A stretch of 64,000 bases of DNA from an uncultured Olsenella sp. (lineage in GTDB: Bacteria; Actinomycetota; Coriobacteriia; Coriobacteriales; Atopobiaceae): the NCBI GenBank assembly GCA_900540955.1, contig UQIF01000001.1, positions 310,001 to 374,000 of the forward strand. The letters are read 5' to 3'. The translations under genes and the position numbers were made by a program. A model generated the notes under the pieces. That model saw only the letters and a list, made by a program, of their open reading frames with translations, searched no databases and was not told where the DNA came from. Each line of letters opens with the position of its first letter. Position 1 is the stretch's first letter. Below, one piece after another: positions 42,584 through 51,790 of this stretch.

Positions 42584-44058
42584 CGCCCGTCCTCCTCGTG
42601 CGCCGGACGCGTCCTACCGAAGCACAATTCCGACCCGGGACCCATCTTTGTCACATCCTCCATCTGAAGGCCATCTATCTCGCGAGCAATGATTTCCATG
42701 ACCTTTGGGGAGCAGAAACCCGACTGGCAGCGACCCATGCCCGCCTCTGTGCGGCGTTTAACGGCATCAAGGCTGCGTGCGCCGAGTGGAGCTCGGATTG
42801 CGTCGACGATCTGCCCTTCCGTGACATGTCGGCATCTGCAGACGACGCGCCCGTAATCGGGGCGCTTTTCGATGAGGCGGGCCAATTCCTCTGCGCTCAG
42901 ATGCTCGACGTCGGGGATGCGAGCGCGAGTAGCCTGCCAGTAAGCCTTGCGCTCGGGAAACACAAGGAGACCGCGAACGATATCGGCAACCATGAGGCCA
43001 ATGGCGGGCGCGGCGGATAGGCCCGGAGACTCAATCGCGGCGCAATCGACGAACCCTGGGGCGCCGGCGACTTCGCCGATGATGAAGTCGTGGCCAGGCT
43101 GGTGGGCTCGAAGACCGCTAAAGGTCCTGATGGAGTAGCTGAGGGGGACATCCTTCATGGTTATTGCGCACTTGCGGCGAACCTCGTCAGTACCCTCAAA
43201 GGTCGTGTCGACGCCTTCTTTATCGTCGATGTCCTCGGCAGTCGGCCCGACCAGGATGTTTCCCGCAGTCGTCGGGGTAACGAGGACTCCCTTGCCGAGT
43301 TTAGTGGGAAGAGAGAAGACCGTGTGTTGCACGTAGCCGTCAACGGAGGTATCGAGAACATAATACTGCCCTCGGCGCGGCGTGATGACGAGCTGGTCGT
43401 CGTTCGTCGCCACAAGATTGTGGATCTCGTCGGCATGCACGCCAGCGGCATTCACGACAACGCGAGCGCGAATATCGCGTTTATCGGTCCTTATGCGCCA
43501 ACCGCCACCTTCGTGCCGAGACAATCCGACGACTTTCTCGTTGAACAGGAAATCAACGCCATTGATGTTGGCATTCTCGGCGAGCGCGATAGTGAACTGG
43601 AAGGGGTTGACGATTCCCGCCGTGGGCGCCCAAAGCGCGGCAACGGCCTCATCCGAAACGTTGGGTTCCATCTCGAGCAGCTCATCTCGCTCAACAATGC
43701 GCAGCCCCTCGACGCCGTTAGCGACGCCCCTGGAAAGAAGCGCCTGCAGCCCCGGGCGGTCATCGTCGGAGGTACATACCACCAGTGAGCCTATAGGCTT
43801 ATAGTCGACGCCGATCTCCTCGCAAAGAGAGGGCATCAACCGTGAGCCCTGCACGTTGAGTCGAGCCATGAGGCTTCCCGTCTGCGCGTCGAAGCCCGCG
43901 TGCACAATCGCCGAGTTGGCCTTGGAGGTACCGCAGCAGACGTCCTCCTCGCGCTCGACGACGCACACCGTGGCCTGAAAACGCGAGAGCTCTCGGGCGA
44001 TGGAGCACCCGCTTACCCCAGCACCGACGACAACGACGTCATACCTGATGTCTGGCAT
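42580..44058 (-). CDS. GlpA-like FAD dehydrogenase with BFD-type iron-sulfur domain
   Basis: The 492-residue protein has an N-terminal DAO-type FAD domain (VVVGAGVSGCSIARELSR) like glycerol-3-phosphate dehydrogenase GlpA and a C-terminal BFD-like [2Fe-2S] domain with CRCRHV and GRCQSGFC. I start at the ATG 44058 (MPDIRYDV), preceded by GAGGGGAGAGG; the open frame extends 96 nt further. With the next two genes it probably oxidises glycerol-3-phosphate or a related 2-hydroxyacid. No glpK or glpF is in the window, so the substrate is inferred. Confidence 0.88.
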   Translation of the reverse strand: MPDIRYDVVVVGAGVSGCSIARELSRFQATVCVVEREEDVCCGTSKANSAIVHAGFDAQTGSLMARLNVQGSRLMPSLCEEIGVDYKPIGSLVVCTSDDDRPGLQALLSRGVANGVEGLRIVERDELLEMEPNVSDEAVAALWAPTAGIVNPFQFTIALAENANINGVDFLFNEKVVGLSRHEGGGWRIRTDKRDIRARVVVNAAGVHADEIHNLVATNDDQLVITPRRGQYYVLDTSVDGYVQHTVFSLPTKLGKGVLVTPTTAGNILVGPTAEDIDDKEGVDTTFEGTDEVRRKCAITMKDVPLSYSIRTFSGLRAHQPGHDFIIGEVAGAPGFVDCAAIESPGLSAAPAIGLMVADIVRGLLVFPERKAYWQATRARIPDVEHLSAEELARLIEKRPDYGRVVCRCRHVTEGQIVDAIRAPLGARSLDAVKRRTEAGMGRCQSGFCSPKVMEIIAREIDGLQMEDVTKMGPGSELCFGRTRPAHEEDGR

Positions 44059-44169
44059 ACCTCTCCCCTCTTTGGGAACAGCTGCCAAATATAGTTCCCC
44101 ACCAGCGTCTTGTTGAACACCACGGGCCGACGAGCGGTAGCTATTGGCCTGCAATTGGACACAAATAAA

Positions 44170-44212
44170 GCGCCCCGAGCAACGTCGGAATATACCGACG
44201 GGCTCGGAGCGC
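44170..44212 (-). terminator. Terminator after the first ABC-F gene
   Basis: On the minus strand an 11-bp outer stem with one G-T pair (44212-44202 with 44180-44170) holds an inner 6-bp stem (44200-44195 with 44188-44183). TTTATTTGT follows. It ends the long minus-strand cluster before the flavoprotein set. Confidence 0.75.
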
Positions 44213-44251
44213 CCATACTGCCTGAGAAAACCGCAATCTAACGGCCCGGAG

Positions 44252-46057
44252 CTAGAGCTCTAGCCTCTCGGCCAGCTCGAGCCACTCCTCCTCAAGCGCG
44301 GCCTGCTCGGCAAGGCAATCGTCAACCTTGGCCTGGGCAGCCATAAGCTCGGCGTAGTTCGACGGGTCGATGCTCGACATCGCCAAACGCAGTCGGCCGG
44401 GCTCGTCTTCGAGCTTCTCGAGCCGCCTGCTGACCGCATCGTAGCGCTTCTTGAGCTCACGGCGCTCAGCGTTGGAGAGCCCTGATGGCCGGTTCTTCTT
44501 GTCGGTTTCGGTGGAAGGCTGGGCCGAAGACTCCTTAGAAGAGACGCCAGCGCTTTCGATGAGATTGAGGTACTCGTCTACACCGCCGGGAACATGTCGT
44601 ATGTGCCCACCGAGAAGGGCAAATTGATCGTCGGTCACGCGCTCCATTAGGTATCGATCGTGGCTCACCACGAGCAGCGTGCCCGGCCAGCTGTCAAGAA
44701 GGTCCTCGAGCACGGCGAGCATGTCGGTGTCCAGGTCGTTGCCCGGCTCGTCCAGGACAAGGACATTCGGCTCGTCGAGGATGACGCAAAGCAGCGCAAG
44801 GCGTCGCCGCTGTCCGCCTGACAAATCACGAACGAAGCTCTGCAGCTCGCGCTGCTCGAAACCGAGCTGCTCACAGAGCTGGGTAGGGCTGAGCATTTTC
44901 CCGCCGACCAAATAGCTATGCTTGTAGCGCGAGAGAATCTCGAGGATCCGCCAATCCTCTTTGTCCGAGAGCGCGTCGAGATGCTGAGACATCCAGCCGA
45001 ATTTAACTGATGCTCCGATTCCAACCGTGCCTCGCGTGGGTTGCAGGCGACCGGTCATGAGCTTGAGCAGCGTCGACTTTCCAGCTCCGTTGGCTCCAAG
45101 AATTCCGTAACGGTCTCCAGGCCCAATTAGCCAGTCGATGTCGTCGAGCACGGGCACCGACTCGCCAGGGTAGGAGAAAGTTGCGCCCTTCATCGTTATG
45201 ACCTTCTTGCCAAGCCGACTTACGGCAAGGCGTTTGAGCTCGAGCGGGTTTCTGAGCGGAGGATCATTGGCAATGAGTTCTCGTGCGGCTTCGATGCGGA
45301 ACTTAGGCTTGCTTGAGCGCGCCTTTGCGCCGTGCGCGAGCCAATTGAGCTCCTTGCGAAGCGTGTTCTGACGTCGCTCCTCCATGACGGCGGCCTGGCG
45401 ATCGCGCTCGCAGCGCTGCTGAATATATGCGGAGTAACCGCCCTCGAATGGGGTGACCTCACGGTCGTGAACCTCCCACATGTGCTCACAAACCTCGTCG
45501 AGGAACCAGCGATCGTGGGTGACGACAAGAAGCGCCCCCTCCCCCGCGGGCCAACGACGCTTCAGGTGATCCGCAAGCCACTGAATCGCCTGCATATCGA
45601 GATGGTTCGTGGGCTCATCCATGAGGATGACGTCCCAAGTGCCCACAAGAAGCCTCGCGAGGTCGCAGCGGCGGCGCTGCCCGCCGGAGAGCTCGCCCAC
45701 ACGGCCATCCCAATCGAGGTCGCCGATAAGCTCGTCGATAATCTGGCGAATGCGGGAGTCGCTTGCCCAAACGTACTCCGGTATATCTCCGACGACGGCG
45801 TGGCACACCGTGTCGTCGTCGCGGAGGTTATCCGCCTGGCCGAGCCAGCCCACATGAACGCCGCCCCTATACGTGACCGAACCGGAATCAGGCTCAAGTC
45901 GGCGGCCGATGATCTCCAGCAGCGTCGACTTGCCATCCCCGTTACGGCCCACAACGCCGATCCGCTCGCCCTCATGAACGCCTATGGTGAGGTCGTCGAG
46001 AACTTTCTTGTTCGGCCACTCGTGCGCTACGTGCTCGAGACCAATGAGAATCCCCAT
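44252..46057 (-). CDS. ABC-F ATPase (Uup/EttA-like), copy 1
   Basis: ABC-F proteins have two ABC ATPase domains and no membrane part; they act on ribosomes, and some protect against antibiotics. The 601-residue protein has Walker A GRNGDGKST and GANGAGKST, two LSGGQRRR signatures, and Walker B motifs ending DEPTNHLD and DEPGNDLD. The C-terminal 80 residues form a charged coiled coil as in Uup. In the second site GNDLD replaces TNHLD. It is the last gene of the minus-strand cluster, 1 nt overlap with nfo, and a terminator follows. Confidence 0.92.
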   Translation of the reverse strand: MGILIGLEHVAHEWPNKKVLDDLTIGVHEGERIGVVGRNGDGKSTLLEIIGRRLEPDSGSVTYRGGVHVGWLGQADNLRDDDTVCHAVVGDIPEYVWASDSRIRQIIDELIGDLDWDGRVGELSGGQRRRCDLARLLVGTWDVILMDEPTNHLDMQAIQWLADHLKRRWPAGEGALLVVTHDRWFLDEVCEHMWEVHDREVTPFEGGYSAYIQQRCERDRQAAVMEERRQNTLRKELNWLAHGAKARSSKPKFRIEAARELIANDPPLRNPLELKRLAVSRLGKKVITMKGATFSYPGESVPVLDDIDWLIGPGDRYGILGANGAGKSTLLKLMTGRLQPTRGTVGIGASVKFGWMSQHLDALSDKEDWRILEILSRYKHSYLVGGKMLSPTQLCEQLGFEQRELQSFVRDLSGGQRRRLALLCVILDEPNVLVLDEPGNDLDTDMLAVLEDLLDSWPGTLLVVSHDRYLMERVTDDQFALLGGHIRHVPGGVDEYLNLIESAGVSSKESSAQPSTETDKKNRPSGLSNAERRELKKRYDAVSRRLEKLEDEPGRLRLAMSSIDPSNYAELMAAQAKVDDCLAEQAALEEEWLELAERLEL

Positions 46058-46905
46058 TATTGAGCTCCCTTCCCGGCATATCCCCGCAGCATCGCGATCT
46101 CTTCCGAGTATCCGAGCAGGTCGTTCGGGGTCTCGAGGATCATCGGCAGGCCAAAAAGACGGGGGTTCGTAACGACGGCGGAAAACGCCGCTTTCCCGAT
46201 ATGCCCCTCACCAATCTTTTCGTGACGGTCTTTGTGGGATCCGCAAGGGTTCTTCGAGTCGTTGAGGTGCAGCGCCCGAAGACGATCGAGACCGACCGCT
46301 CGGTCGAACTCATCGAGAACGCCGTCGAGGTCATCAACGATGTCGTATCCCGCATCCCACACGTGGCAGGTGTCGAGGCAGACCCCGAGGGACTCGTCGT
46401 GGTCCACGCCATCGATGATGCGGGCGAGCTCCTCAAAGCTCCTACCCACCTCAGTCCCCTTGCCCGCCATGGTCTCCAGAAGAACCGTGGTGCGCATCCC
46501 GGGCTCTATCGTCGCGTTGAGCCCTTCGACAATGAGCTCGATGCCCCGCTCGGCACCCTGCTTCACGTGGCTGCCGGGATGGAAGTTGTAGTAGTTGCCG
46601 GGAAGCATCTCCATGCGCTCGAAGTCGTCAGCGATGGCTCGGCGGGCAAAATCAACCGTCTCGGCCTTTGCGGAACAGAGATTCATGGTGTAAGGCGCGT
46701 GAGCGACGAGCTTCCCGAAGCCGTTTGTCCCCATCAGAGAACGCAGGGCGGCGACGTCATCGGGGTCGATGGGCCTAGCTTTGCCGCCTCGCGGGTTTCT
46801 CGTAAAGAAGGCGAAGGTCGTGGCGCCTATGGAAAGAGCGGTTTTACCCATGGCTTCAAACCCGCCCGAGGTGGACAGGTGACATCCCACATACAAGTCG
46901 CCCAC
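46057..46905 (-). CDS. nfo: Endonuclease IV
   Basis: Nfo cuts DNA at abasic sites in base-excision repair using three zinc ions. The 282-residue TIM-barrel protein has VGCHLSTSGGF, VAHAPYTMNL, the FHPGSH motif, ETMAGKGTEVG, CLDTCHVWDAGYD and LNDSKNPCGSHKDRHEKIGEG, covering all metal ligands. It overlaps the downstream ABC-F gene by 1 nt. Confidence 0.97.
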   Translation of the reverse strand: MGDLYVGCHLSTSGGFEAMGKTALSIGATTFAFFTRNPRGGKARPIDPDDVAALRSLMGTNGFGKLVAHAPYTMNLCSAKAETVDFARRAIADDFERMEMLPGNYYNFHPGSHVKQGAERGIELIVEGLNATIEPGMRTTVLLETMAGKGTEVGRSFEELARIIDGVDHDESLGVCLDTCHVWDAGYDIVDDLDGVLDEFDRAVGLDRLRALHLNDSKNPCGSHKDRHEKIGEGHIGKAAFSAVVTNPRLFGLPMILETPNDLLGYSEEIAMLRGYAGKGAQ

Positions 46906-46908
46906 AGG

Positions 46909-48120
46909 CTAGCGCCTCCTCAGAAGGTCGCGGACCTTATCGAGCACAACGTCGGAGACGTCCGCGAGTGGCATAGTCTCGTGTTGCTCAACGCCATCAG
47001 CCGAAACCACGGCGACGCGGTTCGTATCGGAGCCGAAGGTCGAGTCGGCACGGCTCACGTCGTTGGCTATAATAGCGTCAGCGCCCTTGCGTGCCAGCTT
47101 AGCCTGCGCGTTGGGGATTAGGTTGTCCGTCTCCGCCGCAAAACCGACCACGACGCGGTTCCCCTTCGAGGCGCAGAGCTCCGCCAATATGTCGCCTGTC
47201 TCCACCAGCTCGATGGCGTCAATGTGCTCATGGGCTTTTTTGAGCTTATGGTCGGCTGGATGAGCAGGCGTGTAATCTGCGACGGCGGCGGTGCACACCG
47301 CGGCGTCAGCGTTTTCGAAGGCAGAGACCGCAGCGTCGCGCATCTGGGCCGCCGAGACAACATCAATGCGGCGAACCCCCTCGGGACAAGGCAGCGCGGT
47401 GGGGCCCGACACGAGGATGACCTCAGCGCCGCGCTTGGCCGCCGCCCCGGCGATCGCATAGCCCATCTTGCCCGTGGACGCGTTCGCAATGAAGCGAACG
47501 GGATCGATGGCCTCATGGGTAGGGCCGGCGGTGACGAGCAGCCTTGTGCAAATAAGGTCCTGCTCAGGAGCATCGTCGGAAAGCCCGTCCAGCGCAGCCG
47601 CAACAATATCGCCGACGTCGGCGAGCTTACCCGCCCCCACGTCGCCGCAGGCGAGCCTGCCCTCAACGGGCAGCACAAAGCGGACCCCGCGGGACTCGAG
47701 CATACGAAGATTGGCCTGAGTCGCCGGGTTTCGCCACATGTTTGTGTTCATGCCCGGCGCGACGACCACGGGGCACGAGCACGCGAGCAGCGTGGCGCTT
47801 ACCGCGTCGTCCGCAAGGCCATGCGCCATCTTGGCCATGACGTTCGCGGTGGCCGGCACGACGAGGGCAAGGTCCGCCCACTCCGCGTAGTCGATATGGG
47901 GGATATCGCTCGCCGGGTTCTCAAACAAGTCGTCGCAAACCGGGTAACGCGTGAGGGCCTCAAAGGTGGCTGCCCCGACGAAGCGTTCGGACGCGGCGGT
48001 GCAGGCGACGCGAACGGCGCACCCGGCCTTCTGAAGTCCTCGAAGGACCTCACAGGCCTTGTATGCGGCGATGCCTCCGCACACGGCAAGTAGGACCTTC
48101 TTTCCAGTGAGCTCGGCCAC
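46909..48120 (-). CDS. coaBC: Phosphopantothenoylcysteine synthetase/decarboxylase
   Basis: CoaBC joins cysteine to phosphopantothenate and decarboxylates the product, two steps of coenzyme A synthesis. The 403-residue protein has the N-terminal flavin-dependent decarboxylase (VCGGIAAYKACEVLR, PGMNTNMW, the substrate-clamp CGDVGAGKLAD) and the C-terminal synthetase (TAGPTHEAIDPVRFIANAS, FAAETDNL). I take the GTG at 48120, 2 nt after the upstream stop; the open frame runs into the previous gene. Confidence 0.95.
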   Translation of the reverse strand: MAELTGKKVLLAVCGGIAAYKACEVLRGLQKAGCAVRVACTAASERFVGAATFEALTRYPVCDDLFENPASDIPHIDYAEWADLALVVPATANVMAKMAHGLADDAVSATLLACSCPVVVAPGMNTNMWRNPATQANLRMLESRGVRFVLPVEGRLACGDVGAGKLADVGDIVAAALDGLSDDAPEQDLICTRLLVTAGPTHEAIDPVRFIANASTGKMGYAIAGAAAKRGAEVILVSGPTALPCPEGVRRIDVVSAAQMRDAAVSAFENADAAVCTAAVADYTPAHPADHKLKKAHEHIDAIELVETGDILAELCASKGNRVVVGFAAETDNLIPNAQAKLARKGADAIIANDVSRADSTFGSDTNRVAVVSADGVEQHETMPLADVSDVVLDKVRDLLRRR

Positions 48121-48122
48121 TG

Positions 48123-48842
48123 CTACTCGCCGTCCTGGGTCGTGATCAGGATGCGGTGGCAGTAGGGGCACTCGCAGATTTCGTCGCCATGGGCGATGTC
48201 GTGGTACTGGCTCGGCTGGAGTTTGACGCGGCAGGTGGACGGCACGTTTCCGACCAGGGTCTCGACCGCCAGGCCGCCGAAGCGCTTGCGGGCAGCCTCA
48301 TAGCGAGCCATGACGTCATCTGAGATCTCGGCCGCGACAGCCTCGCGCTCATCCTTTAGAGCGAGGATCTGGTCGCGAACAGAAGAGGAGTCCTCCTCAA
48401 AGGACTTCTGCACGTTCTGCTCCTCGGCGTCCAAGCGCTCCATCATCTTCTGGGCGTTCGTCTCGGCGAGCTGAAGCTTGGAGAGCTGCTCGTTGAGCGG
48501 GCCGAGGCGGTACTCGCACTTCTCGGTGACCTTGGCAAGATGGGTGAGGGACTCCTCTACTGTACGGGCCTCGCGATGGGTAAGCGGCCCCTCCTCCGCC
48601 TCGGTCATAACGCGCTCGCGAACCTGACGATAGTAAGAGATGTCGGCATTCACGTCAACGACATCGATCTCGACGTCTTTACGCTGGCCGGTAATCTTCT
48701 TCAGCTCGACGGCGACCTTTTTCTTTGCAAGGGCAATGGTCTTGAGCTTGGCCTGCTGTGGAAGTTTCTGGAGCGTAGAGGCGTGGCGAAGAAGCTCAAT
48801 GTCGATTTGCTGAAGGCGCTGGAGGGCGGATGCCTCGGTCAT
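48123..48842 (-). CDS. Coiled-coil zinc-ribbon protein (DUF164/CT398-like)
   Basis: The 239-residue protein is mostly a helical hairpin coiled coil (about residues 5-190) and ends in a zinc-ribbon-like region with STC, then CECPYCHRIL. The first Cys pair is not a normal CxxC, so metal binding may be altered or use the CEC cysteine. CT398-type proteins interact with sigma-54 or secretion parts in other bacteria; the role here is unknown. It lies between the cysteine desulfurase gene and coaBC. Confidence 0.85.
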   Translation of the reverse strand: MTEASALQRLQQIDIELLRHASTLQKLPQQAKLKTIALAKKKVAVELKKITGQRKDVEIDVVDVNADISYYRQVRERVMTEAEEGPLTHREARTVEESLTHLAKVTEKCEYRLGPLNEQLSKLQLAETNAQKMMERLDAEEQNVQKSFEEDSSSVRDQILALKDEREAVAAEISDDVMARYEAARKRFGGLAVETLVGNVPSTCRVKLQPSQYHDIAHGDEICECPYCHRILITTQDGE

Positions 48843-48870
48843 GGTGTCCTCTTTCTCTATGGTTTATCGG

Positions 48871-50049
48871 TTAGCGGTTGGACGAACGTGAGTTGACGAT
48901 ATTCAAAAGCGCATCCGCAAAGGACTCGAGGTCCGATGATTCGACGCGCTCGTCGAAAGAAACGCGCAGGGACCCCAAGGCCTCCTGCCGAGGGATTCCC
49001 ATGGCGGAGAGCACATGGGAAGGGTCGAGGGAGCCGGAGGAGCAGGCTGAGCCAGCAGAGACCTCGTAACCCGCCTCATCGAGGGCAAGCACCAGGGTCT
49101 CGGAGTCGAGGGAGGGAACCAGGATGCTCACCATACCGGGGAGCCGATCCGGCCCAACCTCAACGCCGGCGGTGGCCTTGATACCCGTACCCGGGGCGCA
49201 CAGGCGCGCGTAAAGCCCGCGGGCACGTCGAGCCGTGACCTCACGAGAGACGCTCAGAGAGCCTTCGCACTCCTTTGCCGCCGCGGCGAACGCGAGGGCG
49301 GCGCGTACATCCTGGGTACCGGGCCTGCGACCAAGCTCCTGACCACCGCCGAACTGACGGGGCCTGAGGGGCGCGCGGCCCCTCACGGCAAGAAGGCCCA
49401 CACCGACCGGGCCCCCGATTTTATGGGCGGCGCAGCTCACGGCATCGACCGCCGAGAGATCGAGGGGAATACGACCGAAGCCCTGCACCGCATCCGTGTG
49501 AAACAACGCCCCAGACCTGTGCGCAATAGCGGCAAGCTCGGGAACAGGCTGAATCACTCCGGTCTCATTGTTCGCATACATAATGGAAACAAGGGCGGTA
49601 TCCGGGCCGACGAGAGCCTCCAGGGTCTCGCAAGACACCTTACCGTCACGCCCCGGGCGCGCGAGGACCACCTCAAAACCGAGCGCCCTAAGAGGGCTCG
49701 CGACGTCGAGGACGGAGTCATGCTCGATCGCCGAGACGATCACTTTTGCGCGCTTGCGGTCTCGTTCACGTGCGCCCTCGGCCAAGCCAAAGAGGGCAAG
49801 GTTGTTGCTTTCGGTCCCACCGGAAGTAAACGTCACTTCAGCCGGGCGAAACCTGCCGCCCAAGCAGCGGGCAAGGTCGGCGCGGGCCTGATCGAGAGCC
49901 CGAGCGGCAAGCCGGCCCATGCCATGCAGCGAATTCGGGTTTGCTCCGGCATAATCAGCCGATGCATAGCGCCGCTCCGCCTCAAGGGAGCATTCCCTAA
50001 CGGGGGCGGAAGCGGCGTAGTCGAGATATACGGTTTTAGCAGATGACAT
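48871..50049 (-). CDS. Cysteine desulfurase (NifS/IscS family)
   Basis: This PLP enzyme moves sulfur from cysteine to acceptors for iron-sulfur clusters or tRNA thiolation. The 392-residue protein has YLDYAASAPV, GTESNN, the PLP Lys210 in CAAHKIGG and the reactive Cys336 in SAGSACSSGS. The short Cys loop fits class I. No iscU scaffold is next to it. Sulfur could serve the many radical SAM enzymes encoded in this window. Confidence 0.93.
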   Translation of the reverse strand: MSSAKTVYLDYAASAPVRECSLEAERRYASADYAGANPNSLHGMGRLAARALDQARADLARCLGGRFRPAEVTFTSGGTESNNLALFGLAEGARERDRKRAKVIVSAIEHDSVLDVASPLRALGFEVVLARPGRDGKVSCETLEALVGPDTALVSIMYANNETGVIQPVPELAAIAHRSGALFHTDAVQGFGRIPLDLSAVDAVSCAAHKIGGPVGVGLLAVRGRAPLRPRQFGGGQELGRRPGTQDVRAALAFAAAAKECEGSLSVSREVTARRARGLYARLCAPGTGIKATAGVEVGPDRLPGMVSILVPSLDSETLVLALDEAGYEVSAGSACSSGSLDPSHVLSAMGIPRQEALGSLRVSFDERVESSDLESFADALLNIVNSRSSNR

Positions 50050-50055
50050 AAGCTC

Positions 50056-50733
50056 CTAGGCCTTCTTCGAAAGACCGGACTCGGCGGCGGCACGAATCTG
50101 AGAGATTGCGTCAGCGCGATCCTGCTTGCCAAACACGGCGCTGCCGGCAACAAGCACGTTAGCGCCGGCCTCGCAAACCTCGGCAGCGGTCTGGGCATTC
50201 ACGCCGCCGTCGACCTCGATGAGCGGGCTTACGCCGTGGTCGGTGCACAGCCGACGAAGGCGGCGAAGCTTTGCGCCGGAAGACTCAATGTACTTCTGTC
50301 CGCCGAAGCCGGGATTTACCGTCATGATGAGAGCCATGTCGAGGTAATCGATGATGTCTTCGAGCAGGCATACGGGCGTTGCGGGATTGAGTGCGACGCC
50401 CGCCTTGCGGCCGGAAGCGTGGATGAGCTGAATCAATCTGTGGGCGTGATCGGTAGCCTCGTAGTGGAACGTGACGATGTCGGCACCGGCATCGATGAAG
50501 GCGGGAATCAGCTCGTCGGGATTCGAGATCATGAGATGCACGTCGACAGGAAGCTTGGTAGAGCGCTTGACGGCCTTGAGGATATCGATGCCGAACGAGA
50601 TATTGGGAACAAAGTGCCCATCCATTACGTCATAGTGAACGCAATCGGCCGAGGCAATGTCGTCGAGGTCGGCTCCGAGGCGAGCGAAATCGGCGGAAAG
50701 CACCGACGGAGCGATCTTGATCTGGTTCTGCAT
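50056..50733 (-). CDS. rpe: Ribulose-phosphate 3-epimerase
   Basis: Rpe interconverts ribulose 5-phosphate and xylulose 5-phosphate in the pentose phosphate pathway. The 225-residue TIM barrel has IAPSVLSADFARLG, HYDVMDGHFVPNISFG, VDVHLMI, TVNPGFGGQKYI and EVDGGVN, which contain the metal ligands and catalytic aspartates. It is 1 nt from gpsA. Confidence 0.97.
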   Translation of the reverse strand: MQNQIKIAPSVLSADFARLGADLDDIASADCVHYDVMDGHFVPNISFGIDILKAVKRSTKLPVDVHLMISNPDELIPAFIDAGADIVTFHYEATDHAHRLIQLIHASGRKAGVALNPATPVCLLEDIIDYLDMALIMTVNPGFGGQKYIESSGAKLRRLRRLCTDHGVSPLIEVDGGVNAQTAAEVCEAGANVLVAGSAVFGKQDRADAISQIRAAAESGLSKKA

Positions 50734-50734
50734 C

Positions 50735-51790
50735 CTATTCCTTTCCGGTCTTTACGGTTATGCCGTAGAATTCCTCGCGGGGAAGTCTACCAAGAAGAGA
50801 TTCCTTGGCAGAGTCAATATCGAGTTCGTTCACGAGGACACCATGTACCGCCGCCGTGATGGGCGCCTCGATGCCGCGCTCCACAGCGAGCTCGTGGACG
50901 CTCATGGCCGCGCGGGCGCCCTCGACGACCATGTTCGTTCGGGCCTCATACTCGGCGAGCGTCTCTCCATGGGCAAGCGCTTCGCCGAACGTGCGGTTTC
51001 GTGAGTGCTCCGAGGTGCAGGTCGCCACGAGGTCGCCCATGCCCGCGAGGCCCATGGGGGTGAGCGGGTCTCCCCCAAGGGCAGATGAGATGCGGGCGAC
51101 CTCGGCTATCCCGCGGGTCATGAGCGCCGCGAGCGTATTGTCACCGGCGCCTAGGCCCGCCGCGAGGCCGCAGGCGATAGCCACCACGTTCTTGACCGCG
51201 CCGCACACCTCAACGCCTACAACGTCGCTTGAGACGTAAGACCTGAACGAATACGAGAACAATAGGTTCTGCACGCGCTCGGCCACAGAAGTATTGCTCG
51301 CAGCCACGACAGCGGCAGAAACCTGCCCGCAGCTTATCTCCTCGGCATGGTTCGGACCCGATACCACTGCTATGCGGGAAGCGTCACCGAACTCGTCCGC
51401 AGCGATCTCGTGCATGAGCTTATGGGTATCAGGCTCCATGCCCTTAGTAAGGACAACAATAATGGCGTCGCAGGCGACGTGGGGGGCTATTGCGCGACAA
51501 ACGGCGCGCAGATGCGCCGAGGGAACGGCGAGGACGACGACGCCCGCACCGTCAAGGGCAAGCGCGGCGTCCGCTGTGGCAGAGACGTTCTCGCAGAGCT
51601 CATAGGAGCAAAGGCGTCGCGGGTTGCGGCGCTTCAGGTTGATCTCCTCTGCGACCTGAGCGCTGCGGCACCACAGAACCACCTCGCCGACGTTCGGCGC
51701 CAAAATTCCCGTAAAGGCGGTGCCCCAGGAACCCGAGCCCACAACGCACGCCTTCGAGATCGAGCCGCGGCAAGCCTCCAAAACCGTCAC
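50735..51790 (-). CDS. gpsA: Glycerol-3-phosphate dehydrogenase [NAD(P)+]
   Basis: GpsA reduces dihydroxyacetone phosphate to glycerol-3-phosphate for phospholipid synthesis. The 351-residue protein has the NAD(P) motif GSGSWGTAF, VVLTKGMEPDT, SGPNHAEE, the catalytic KNVVAIACGLAAGLG and MTRGIAEVARI. It overlaps plsY by 4 nt; PlsY uses its product. The N-terminus is about 12 residues longer than typical. Confidence 0.97.
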   Translation of the reverse strand: MTVLEACRGSISKACVVGSGSWGTAFTGILAPNVGEVVLWCRSAQVAEEINLKRRNPRRLCSYELCENVSATADAALALDGAGVVVLAVPSAHLRAVCRAIAPHVACDAIIVVLTKGMEPDTHKLMHEIAADEFGDASRIAVVSGPNHAEEISCGQVSAAVVAASNTSVAERVQNLLFSYSFRSYVSSDVVGVEVCGAVKNVVAIACGLAAGLGAGDNTLAALMTRGIAEVARISSALGGDPLTPMGLAGMGDLVATCTSEHSRNRTFGEALAHGETLAEYEARTNMVVEGARAAMSVHELAVERGIEAPITAAVHGVLVNELDIDSAKESLLGRLPREEFYGITVKTGKE

